A program made the position numbers and the translations under genes. A DNA stretch of 60,000 nt from Symsagittifera roscoffensis (Eukaryota; Xenacoelomorpha; Acoela; Convolutidae): positions 49,349,581-49,409,580 of the forward strand of contig NC_087066.1 in the NCBI RefSeq assembly GCF_963678635.1, in the 5' to 3' direction. The notes beneath the pieces were generated by a model that worked only from the letters and a program-made list of their open reading frames with translations, was not told the DNA's origin and searched no databases. Below, in pieces: positions 36,601 to 48,600 of the stretch (within the stretch, counting starts at the first letter, position 1; each line of letters starts with the position of its first letter).

Positions 36601-39600
36601 CCAAATGTGACTGCTCATTTTTCATGTTCCGAGATGTGACATTCTTATGATTCTTTCAGAAGTTTTCAGAAAAGTAATATTTAAAAAGTTCCATATCGCG
36701 CGTTAATTGTCCCAAAATGGCAATAGTTCGCGCTATTAACGCGTAAGCGGAGAGTTAATCCGTCTTAAAATCGTTCCAAATTGTTTGAAAGAAGCTTATT
36801 TGCCATAATTGATTTGTTACAAGGAGCGGAATCTATCCTTTCTTCTTTATATGGCGTGTGGGGGGATGATTTTCATAAAAAATTTCAAGTTTTAGAAAAA
36901 AAAACTTTCGTTTTATTTTAATACATTTAATACATTTTAATGTTATTACTGCTCCATAAAACCTTAAAAGAATGCGAGCAGTCTTGTTCTATTTGTTAAT
37001 CAAGCTTTTGGTAGCTCTCTCTTACTTCGCTTCTTTAACTCCCCACCGGCGCACTCAAAATGCATTGGCAAGTAAAATACGTACAGTTCAGATTGTTTCC
37101 GAGCAGCAAGTTCAAAATGAGCTCTCTGATAATTGTTAGTGAAAGTGTTCTTATTACCGGGAAAATAATCTGGTATCACAAGTTTTCTGCCATTGATTAA
37201 GTTTTAATTAATTATCACTTTTTTTTTTGTTTTTAGAAGCTTGCTTTCAAATCGTTTAACAAAAAATTTTTTTGCTTACCTTTTATGACGTGAAATTTGT
37301 TAGCGCACAGTTTCTGACCTTTTTAAAGTTCGTTGACGCTTTTGCATCTGTATGTTAGCATAAGAAAACTATTGTCTGTTTGAATAACTATAAATAAGTG
37401 AAAGAAACACAACGCTGTTTTAAAAGTCGTTGAACGTCTGTTTAATTGCGTTCATTGACTCTTTTCCAACTGTCAGTTGGCGATATTATTGTTCCGACTT
37501 TCGATACGAAAGTAACGGAATTTTTGTGCTCGGGGTGGGTTTTTTTTCTTCAGACAAATTTTGACTTTTTAACTAGCCATTTTTGACGGATTTTTTTAAT
37601 ATCATTCAAAAGGTATTGTTGTCCTGATATTTCACCTGTGATCATTTTTCGTAAAGTTATGAGGGTTTAAAGATTACCATTTTGGCGAATTTGGGACAAT
37701 TAACGTTCGATATATTTCGCGCTATTAACGCGTAAGCGGAGATTTAATCCGTCTTAGAAATCGTTCCAAATTGGTTGAAAGAAGCTTATTTGCCAGATTT
37801 GATTTGTTACAAGGAGCGAAATCTATTCTTTTGTAGTTTATATGGCGTGTGGGGGGGATGATTTTCATGGAAAAAATTCAAATTTTAGAGAAAATTTTTG
37901 TTCATTTTTTTTACGTTTAATTTGTTAACGATATTTATGTTATTACTGCTCCATAAACCTTAAAAGGCAGTCGGAACATTCAAGGCTTCGCCCTGATACG
38001 AGCAGTCTTGTTCCTTTTTGGGTTTGTTTGTCCTCAATGAGGTGTAATTACTGCTTTTCACGGCATAGTTTAAATTGAACATTTTAGAAACCCATTTAGT
38101 TGCCATTCAATTCTTTCAGCATTCAAAAGGGGTCTTGCTGTGTTTTTACTCTACTTATGGATTTTTGACGATATATCCCAAATTTTTTCTAAAGGAGACT
38201 GCGCAGAAAAAATGCAACTATTTAACAAAAAGCCCTTACACGGAATCTCTGGTACGCTTTCTCAAAAATTGCCTGCGTCGCAGCTCTTTGTCGCACTAGT
38301 CTTTTAGTATATCGGTAGATTTCGAATCTGTCCCCACTTGGCGAAAATGCTAGATCTATTCCTGAATGTAGTTAAATATTAATGAAGATTAATATAAGGG
38401 ATTGTAAAGAATGGGTAACGTGTTCGTTCGTGTGTGTTGGATTAGGTGGAGAGTGTGTCCAACATGGCCGGGGGTATGATGGGGGGCAGTTCACAGCTCA
38501 TGTCCATCGAGGATGCCAGGGAGGCCAGACTGGGCATGGGTGGGGACAAGGCAGACTACTACACCACCAAGGCCACTTTCGTCTTCTTCAAGAAGGACGG
38601 AAACAATGTACTATACCCAGGTAGAGTCCTTTCATCGCTTTGAGAATTAAACCAAGTAAATTTTAAAATTTGATGCCTTGTTACGGCTGCTTGCGTTGCT
38701 TACGCTTGCGAGTAGCAAGCGATATCAAACTGGAATGTAGACTTTATTTCTAGTTAACAACTAGTTCAACAAAATCAGTTGAATCAGAATACCTGTCAAC
38801 AGATTGTTTTTGAGCATGTCTCCAGTTTAAGTGGCCGTTTTATTCGAATTTTTGTTGGTGGTTGTAAATCAACTCTTGTTTTGAGTTTTCTTTTTTTTCG
38901 GCTCAAATGGTTTCGGCTAATGCATATCTGTTTAGTTGCCTGGAAGTTCATTGTTTGAAGCGCCAATTTTTGAAATTGCTACTGCTTATATAAGGGCAGG
39001 TGGGGGTTGTGGGCGTAAAACTTGAATTTTTTTACTCAATATTTTACAGCTCAATTTTGTTTGTTTTTTCGGATCAACAGTCATCTGCCCAAGTTTTGTT
39101 TACTAAGTATCCTCTTAATTACCCTAAAGAAAACTCGATTTCAGAAATTTTCTAACATTCAACATGAAACTTATTAAATAGTTTCATGTTGAATGTTTGA
39201 ATAAATCGCCTTTTGTGGAAGACCTTCTAAGTTTGTAGAAGGGTTTTAGAGACGGGCGTTGTATGTTATGAGATTCCACGTCTTCAAGGACTCTCCGAAC
39301 AACACATTGCTCATTTCAGACTCCTAGGTGAAGTTCCTGGAATTTATTTTCAACATTCTATCCTGCAACATTCTAACTCCCTTAAGCTTCCATCCACGAT
39401 TTGTACTGCTTCATTCGACTGCCACTACACAATAAGTTACCTCGCCAATTTAAGACCCCTTCTCCCTATCCGAAGAAGAAGAGCATGTCGAACGAGCAAC
39501 CGACAAACGAAGGCACCCCAGGCATCGGTGCTCCCATATCAATGACAGCAAAGAACTACTATCCCAATATTCTCGAACTCGTCTGGGCTTCGAACGAAGA

Positions 39601-42600
39601 TGCATCGAGGGTTGTTAATGGTCTCAACAAACAGTCTCTCGTTTGTCTTCTCCGCGAATCCATATCTCAACTCAAATTGGGTCTCAATACAGAGTACTCA
39701 CTGAGTGATACCGTCCAGTCGCTGGCCTCAGATGCGAATCAGTTGAAAGCAGCTATACCGAACATCGAATCAACAATCTCTTCTCGGTTCAAAGATGCGT
39801 TTGAAAAAATTTCGACTAAAATTCAGAATACGAAGTCAGATTCTGGAGCGAGCATAAGTCGCCCAGTGGCGGCATCTACGCCAGCCTCCCGAAACAATGA
39901 CAGGAAGCCATCCGACGATTCGCACCTCTTCCGAATTCGCATAGACGGTATCTCAGAAATTGAAGGAAAACCATCGCACGAAGTTATCAAAGAAGAAACA
40001 GCGGCTGTTGAGAAAATCTTCGGATATCTCACAGAACCACTGACGATTTGGAACATGAAACGACTCGGGTCATTCAAAAAAGATAGAAATCGACCACGAA
40101 CTATTATAGTAACACTGCCACATGTTTGGGACGTTCGTAAAGTACTTTCGAAAGCCCCTCTTCTGAAGAATTACGTCAGCAAAGTCTACCTATCGAAAAG
40201 CCTCAGTCACCCAGAAATAGTCATGGAAAACGCGATTCTGAAAAAACGACGAGAGCTCATTGAGTCCGGAATTCCCAAAGAAGCACTCAAAATACGATCA
40301 CTGAAACTGCTCAAAGACGGTGAAGTTGTGAACATCGAATCACTTACCGACCAAAGTACTGCATGACTGCACACAGACGTATCATGCATCTCTGTAACTA
40401 TTTTCAATGTGCGAAGTATACTTGCGTATGAAAGACGTCTCGCTCTATCTCGTGCGATACTTTCAGCTAACCCCGATTTTATCGCTTTGACCGAAACTTG
40501 GCTCACTGAAAATATTGCGGACGCAGAGATCAATTTACCGAATTATTCCCTAATCAGAAAAGAACGAACCACAAACCGCGAACTCTCTAAACATGGTGGC
40601 GTACTTCTAGGTATCAAGAATATCAGATGCAAAACTCTCAACCTCAGTCAATTCTGCGACAACACGGACGACTTTGCTGCCTGCAAGATTGACTCCCCCG
40701 GCTATTCCTACATTATGGGAGTGCTCTACAATCCACCAACTACAAGCAACTACAGATGGCCATTGAACAAATGGAGCAATATTCTCGCAGCTCTCGATCG
40801 CTTCATGAAGGACGAACACTCGCAATGTGTCATTCTGATGGGAGATATCAACCTTCCGGGAGTGAACTGGAGTTCTTTCCACTCGAACAACGACTAAGAA
40901 AGTGACGTGCTCCGATTACTGGACATGTACAACTTAACAAAATTAGTTAACGTCAACACAACTTCATCAAATACATTGGATGTCGTCCTTGCCAGCAACG
41001 ACTCACTGATACTATCGGTGTGTGTCGATGAAACAATAATGAATCTTTGCAGTGTCAATGATTGAATGTTATCGGACCACAAACCAATGTGCATCAAACT
41101 ACAATTCGGAAGTCTCACGACTCTGGCTCCTATCAAGAAACGAAGCTATTCCCTAGCCGACTATGAAAAACTTAATGCATTGATACTTGAATATCCTTTT
41201 ACTGGCGCCTGTTGGTCTAACCCCAATGTATTACTTAAGAACTGGTATCAATGGCTCTCCCCCCTCTTGGATATGGCAGTGCCCTACAAGACAAGGCACC
41301 GCTGCAACCTTCCTCCTTGGGTCTCGCCTCAAACGTCGCACTCGATGAAAAAACTGGAGACTCTCCGCCGCAAATATTTTTCGAAACCAAATGACAATAT
41401 TCAGTTGAAGATAACTATCCTCGAAAAATCAATTGAGTCTTCGACTGAGATTGATCAAGCAAACTATGAAACAAGTCTAGCCAATCGTCGTAACACATCG
41501 CATCTGTTCAAGTATTTCAAGTCATTGCGCAAAAGCAATCCAATTCCCTCTTCGGTCAACTGGGGCAGTGTTACAGCAAAGACAGAATTTGAACAATGCC
41601 ATTTATTCAACGAATATTTTATATCCGTTTTCAGCACCGACACTGGTCAGTTTATTGAAGATCGTACCCATGAGATAAAGATTCAAGATATCGATGCATC
41701 TGAGAGAAAATTCATACAAATTCTCAAGCAACTTGATATAACAAAATCACGCGGCGATGATGAATTGCCTCCAGTACTCTTCAGAAACAGTAACATTTAG
41801 CATTCTCTTGCACAACTGTTTTACAAAATAAAGCAAACTGGCATTTTCCCTGATACTTGGAAAGAAGGGAGAATTAGTCCTCTTTTCAAGAAAGGAGACA
41901 GATGTGTCGTGTCAAATTACCGGCCTATTTCGTTACTCGATATCCCATCATCAAAAATATTCAAAAAATGTGTTTTTGACGAACTCTATGAGTTTGTCCG
42001 TCCACTCATCCCCGCATGTCAGTTCGGTTTTCAGAAAAGAAAATTAATTATATTACAACTTATCTGCTATCTGGATGAAATATTCAACGCTGTCGACGAT
42101 CCAGATAAGACTGTTTCAGCTGTGTACCTCGATTTCGCGAAAGCCTTTGATAAGGTTTCGCACTCAGAATTACTGAGTAAATTACACCGTATTGGCATAG
42201 GTGGGAACCTATTCAGAGTCATCAAGAGCTATTTAACAAATCGCAAGCAAAATGTCCAATTAGGATCTGTTAAATCCTCACTACTGGAGATAACTAGTGG
42301 TGTCCCGCAAGGTTCTCTACTAGGACCTCTTTTATTTTTTATCTATGTTAAGGATTTACCTGATGGAATCTCAACTCTGCCGTATATGTTTGCCGACGAT
42401 AGCAAACTCCTTGATATTTTGAAGAGAAACGCCTACTCGCCGGCTCAGGAAGATCTACAAATTTTGGAACGTTGGTGTACCGCAAACTCAATGGAGTTTA
42501 ATGCTTCGAAATGTCACATCATGACATTCGGCGCCAATTCGCAATCACCTGCACTGAAGCTGAATAACATCTATTTGGAACAAAGTCGTAGCGAGAAAGA

Positions 42601-45600
42601 CTTAGGGATAACAGTTTCCGACACGCTAAAATGGACTTCCCATGTTCAGAAAGTCTGTGACAAAGCAAACAAAGTGTTTCACATGGTCAAACGAAAAGTG
42701 TCTCGTCTACTACCATATCAACAAAAACTTCATCTATACAAATCAATGGTTTTACCGATCTTGTGTTACGGTAGTCCAGCTTGGTGTCCGTCTAAAACCG
42801 ACATGAGAACCATTGAGTCGGTTCAACGAAGAGCTACAAACTGGATATTAGATTTCAACGATCTGTCATACAAAGAAAGACTCACGGCATCATTGAACTT
42901 ACTTCCCATTTCCTTATATCTTCAAGTTATCGATTTACTATTTTTCTCTCAGCTCATCAATGGCGATTATATGATAAACTTAGATCATTACCTCTCATCA
43001 ACACCAGCATCACTGTATGCCACCAGGTCGTCTACTACCTTGCGCTATAGTTCAAGAAAAGTGCGGTTGGACATCAGCAGAACTAATTTCTGGCATAGAG
43101 TACCAAGACTATGCAACTTACTGCCTGATTACGTGAACTTTCATCAATACATTGGACTAAAGTCTCGCCTATTGAAGTTCTTCTGGTCCTACGTCAATAA
43201 CAATTTCGATATTCAGAACACTTGCTCCTGGTGTTTTGCCTGTAACTGTAATTCGTGTCGCAATGTTATTCCTCGTTGATTTATGTTTGGGGCTCACACC
43301 CCTTTAATCTCATTGTAGATTATAAAGTTTTATAATAATAATAATAATAATAACGTAATATATCTCGCAATTTTTTGAAATGCATAGTTTATACATAATG
43401 TGGCTTTATGCTTTGCGATTCGTTCCATTCAAAGTTAGTGTGGATGCTTTCAGTTTGTTATATTCCAAATAATTACCTGCAAAATAGAGTATTTGTATTT
43501 GGTGCCACTTTTTATGAACCACATTGACAATTTATTAGCTTATGTAGCTGCTTTATTCGTGACTGTTTGTCGGTTGTTAAGCTTGCATGGCTGAGTGTAT
43601 AGTGCGTCAGACTCAAAATCTCTTGATTGCAGTAGGTCGCAGATCGAAACGTAGACCTAGTCGAGCTTTTGCTATTTCGTGGCTTATTTCTTCTTATTGC
43701 ACTTTCTCTTTCTAGAGCTGCTTTTTTGTCGTGTTCTCACAAGTGTTTGCGAAGCGCAGCTTTGCCTGTGTCAAAAAAGTGTCAATCATAAATTGTTCTA
43801 GAAATTCAAAGAGCCTTAAAGGCATCCGTTTTTTTGAAATTCGAAAGGAGATTTTTTCAAAAACAAGTCAGTGTTTTCTTTTGTTTACTTTCGTTCATTG
43901 ACTCATTTCCATTTGTCTGTTGGTTGTTTTTTAAACCGCGTTGTTTTACCTTGTTACCGTTTCCTTTTCTTTCAATTCTCTAGGCTGCAAGACGTGCAGG
44001 AAGAAGTTGGTGGATGAGGGCAATGGGTTCTACAGGTGTGAGAAGTGTGTCTCCTCTTCCCAGGAGTTCAACTGGCACTCGGTCGTGTCCGCCAACATCG
44101 CCGACCACTCCGACAACCTGTGGGTCACTCTTTTCAACGAGTCTGCGGAACTGGTCAGTCACTACAACTTATACTATTGTACTTCTAAATAAACTTCTAC
44201 TTCTGTCGCCTTTTTCTATTTCGAGCTCTCTCAAAACTTCAGAAATTTCGAACTCTCTCAAAACTTCCGAAAGCTTTGACTTAATTCCGCGCTTGTTTGA
44301 CGGGTCAAGCTCTCTCATGTTGCAAAATAATGAAGTCTATGTCAAGGGTGTCTTAGTAGAATAGTACGTTCCGTTGGTCTTTGCTGTCGGATTGCCAAGT
44401 AAGTAATAAATTAATTAGCGCTTAATAAGCCATAAGACTGTTCTTCTCTTCTTGGAAAGTGTTTTGGATTGTGGCTTAAGGTGTTGGCAACTGACATCAA
44501 CGAGTTGGGGAGACTGAAGCAGCTAGAGAACGAAGGGACAGACGAGAGTGCCTCAACACAGTACAACAAAGTGTTCTCAGAGGCCAACTTCAAGTCTTAC
44601 CTCTTCAAGATCAGAGTCAAAATGGAGAGCTACAATGACGAGACAAGACTCAAGAGCTCAGTAGTCCAGGTACACACATGCATACATACACACACACACA
44701 ACCCTAAGCTGCAATAAAGCGCGTCTTTGTCATCCACCTTCAACGACCGAGATCATGACTAACTATTTTTCACGGTATTCGATTGCACCGAAAATTTAGC
44801 TTGAGAATACGCACTAATATACTTATCCAAGTATATTTGTTCTTTGTACGCAACCTATAAAATCTCGGCATAAACTTGAATTTATGTGTTGTAAAGGAGG
44901 ACTTGAGGAGACTTGATAGTATGAACTCTCTTTTTTTCCAACCTAATTCGCAAATATTGTTGCGACAAAATGTGTTCATTTTGAAAGTGTTCATTTTGAT
45001 CAATAACCAGCTATTAAATACAGCCAATGCTAAGGATATTAGCACAGACTATTAAGAATAATGAACGTAGTGAGTCTCTTTTATAGGTCTTGCTGATTTT
45101 TTTTTTCAGGAAAAGTCTCTGATAACTACAGATGTGCATTCATAAATATTGATGCCTTTATGAATGCACATAGGTATATATGCACTTTTTGAGTCCATTT
45201 GAAGTTCATCTGCTGAAAGTGACGTAAGTAGCACTCTCCAAATACGAACATGAAAATGGTGTGAAAAGTGAACGATTTCTACTTTCGAAATTGGAATTTC
45301 ATTTTCAGATTTCCAGCGGAATAAAAACATTACATGTTGATCTAGTTTTCTCAAGTTGGGTTAATGTTAGCAAAAAAGCGCCAGTCATAAATTGTTTTCG
45401 AAATTCAAAGAGCTTGCATCTATTTTTTTGAAATTCGAAAGTTGAGATGTCAGTGTTTGTTTTTGTTTACTTGCGTTCATTACTCTATTCCAATCTTCGA
45501 TTGGCTATGTTTATATTACAAATAGCACGTAAATTTCAAGGTATCATTGATCTGCAGCGTAGAGGTAGGGAAGGAGACCTGCATCAAAATGAGAGGGTTC

Positions 45601-48600
45601 GAACCTGGGCAGGGTCGGATGTTTTTTTTTGAACTTTTTCCTATACTATTTAAAATGCGTCCGCTCTTATTAAATTGAGGCATGTTAGTTGGTAAATTTC
45701 TTTTTTTTTCAAATTGACTGGTACTGCGAATGCGTCATAATTGGCTTGCCTCACTTAGCAACTATGTAGACTCGAAATTGGCGTGCGTCACTTAAGAAAT
45801 TTTGTAAACTGGAAGCTTAACTCATTCAGTTTTTCCCTATAACGTTATCCGTCATATTTTTGCTTGTGTATGCGGAGTCCAACTTCGCATCTGTGTTGAA
45901 ATATAGCCTGCTTAATTGTTCAACCTAAACTAAATACGAGTGGCACTATCATCTAAACCAGTTGAATGCTGACGAAAAAGAATCTCTAGGCACAATTTTA
46001 CGCCTTACACTTTTGCAGCTGGCAACAAGTAACACCAACTCTTTCTAAGTTTCTACTTACACAAGCAAAACCTTGTGTTATTCTACGAGCAGGTTTTTTC
46101 CACGCAAAGTCGCATGTCTTATGTTGATTTTATGCTAGTCTATGCATATAATCGGGCGCTAATTGACAATCGATATGAGGATATCAATGCAGGCATTTTT
46201 TTTCTTAAAACTATCTGAAAGAGATTGGTGTAGTAGAGGTCGAATGAAAAAAATGTTAAACGTGGTAATTCAAAATAGATTGATGTACTAGAGGTTGAAT
46301 GAGAAAGATGTTAAAACTGTGATTCACATTAGGTTCCAATAGTTTACGCAGTAAAATTGGGATTCGTATAACTCATGCGCGCTATGTTTGTTTTACGTGT
46401 AATTACGGTTAAATGCGTGATGTTACCCTGTAAAATATGAAGAACAAATCTATTCAGAATTGTCGATTTGTTCACCACGCCAAATTTCATTGCATTATGA
46501 CAACGTTAAATAGACTTTTCAAAATTGAATTTGAAAGGGGGGAACTAGAAAAGAGCCGGCAAAAGTTTTATTTCTTAAGGCTTTTATTTTTTCTTCGTTA
46601 GTTTTTTTTTTGCCTTTTTGAGCCAATTTTAGCCGTTTTCTCCATTGTGTTTGCGAAATGATTTGCCTTTGTGTAACTTCAAATACAATGACTGGTTCTG
46701 TCTATTTGATTTAGAGGTAACGCCCGTGCTGGGGACAACAATGGTCTGGGCTCGAGGACCTGAACTTGTTTAAACTGATTTTCTGCTTTCTAAAAATTCA
46801 ACTCTTGGACTATCTTGCGTCTGATTAGTAACTAGTTCAATTAAATCACTGAATCTTTTGGTCTTCAAACTTTTTTAGTGTATCAAGTTGGATATATAGA
46901 ATTGGCACGAGGAGATAAAGTTCATGCTTCGGATGACATAGGTAGTAGGTTCGAATCCTGTCAGGACGTGAGTTGTCGGCTTAGTTACAGCACCACGAAA
47001 TTTGCTCATAATTGTTGCAAGAAACTTTGCTGAATTTTTTTTGATACTTGGTTTTGAAATTGCATTTTTATGTTATATCGGAATATTTGCTTCTTAGTGA
47101 GTCGTTTGAGTAAGAGAGAAATTTTTTATGCGTTTGGATGGGGCAGAAAACCAAACTTTGAGTTTTAAACCAAATTGACTTTTTTTGGCCCAATGGGTTT
47201 CTACCCAAATTTTATCGGCTTAGTTACCGCTTAGGACCTCTATGACATAATGAACGTTTGTTTCCACTTCTTTGTGGATATATATATATATTAAAGCTAA
47301 ACTAAATATTTAGGCGCCCTTTGAAAGAACTTTTGGAAGAAAAAACCTCTGAGTTGCGTCGGTGTCAAATTCATGCGGGTGAAAGGCATCCGCCTCCTCC
47401 CCCCCCCCCCCTAAATCCGCTAATGTCCAAAGGTAATTATTGCTGGAAATTAATTTTCTTGAGATTTTTACGAGTGTCAATAAATGCAGTCTTTACACAG
47501 GCAAAGCTTGTGTTATAGTATGAACTCTTTTTTTCCAATCTAAGTCGCAAATATTTCTAAGATGCAAATATTGTTGCGACAAAATGTGTTCATTTTGATC
47601 AATAGCCAGCTATTAAGTACAGCTAATGCTAAGGAGATTAACACACTATTATATTAAAAATAGCACTTAAGCTTCAAGGTTTCATGGATCTGTAGCGTAG
47701 AGGTTGGGAAGGATACCCGCATCAAATTAAAAGGGTTTGGACCTGGGCAGGGTCGGATGTTTTTAATGATTTTTTCCTATACTAGTTAAAATGCGTCCGC
47801 TCTTTAAATCGAGACATGTTAGTTGGTAATTTTTTTTCAAATTGACTGGTACTGCGAATGCGTCATAGTTGGCTCGCATCACCTAAAAATTATGTAGACC
47901 CATAATTGGCGTGCGTCACTTAAGAAATTTTGTAGACTCAAAGTTTTACTCATTCGGTTTTTCCCGGTAGCGTAATCGGTCATATTTTTGCTCGTGTATG
48001 CGAAGTGCAACTTCGCCTCTGTGTCTATGATGACGCTAATAAACGCCTGTGTTATGTATAAAGTCGTTTTTTCGATCTGATTTAAGACTTTTGTGATCAT
48101 ATAGGTGATCAGTTTTAGTGTACGTTCATCGACTCTTAATAAATGGAGGCAACATACAGTACACTAAAACTGATCACATATATGATCACACGACTCTTAA
48201 TAAATTGGGGCAATATACAGTACACTAAACTGATCACATATATGATCACACAAGTCTAACATCAGTTCGAAAAAAACTATTTTATTCATAACACTGGCGT
48301 TTATAAGCTTAATCATAGACACAGAGACGAATTTCTAGAACAATTTATGATTGACACTTTTTTTTGATAAATTAACCCAATTTAATAAAACTGGACCAAC
48401 AAGTAAATGTTTATTTCGCTGAGTAATCGGATAAATAAATTCCGTTTTCGAAATTAGAAGTAGATTCACGTTTTTCGAGATCTTTTACACTTTTGCTGTT
48501 TGATAGTGGATTTTCCCTTCTTTTGAACAAACGAAATAAACTACACTTAAACAAAAATCAAACCGCGAAATATTAAATTTGAGCCGGAACAAAATTTTTG

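Larger units (their letters stand above)
39157..43352 (+). mobile_element. Near full-length non-LTR retrotransposon (Jockey/CR1-like)
   Basis: A 4.2 kb LINE in RPA1 intron 9. It has a 5' leader of about 0.24 kb beginning with a hairpin, ORF1, ORF2 with endonuclease and reverse transcriptase, a short 3' UTR and a (TAA)n tail (43332-43352). It interrupts an R1 repeat: the left flank ends TTTTCTAAC and the right flank resumes with the R1 continuation, which fixes both ends. Any target duplication is short (TAAC at most). In the sense orientation it sits inside the host transcript. The (TAA)n tail and domain layout fit the Jockey/CR1 group. Confidence 0.9.

Noticed and set aside
39401-40366. ORF1 as a host gene nested in RPA1 intron 9
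   Set aside because: Followed in the same frame by LINE endonuclease and reverse transcriptase, and bounded by LINE ends.
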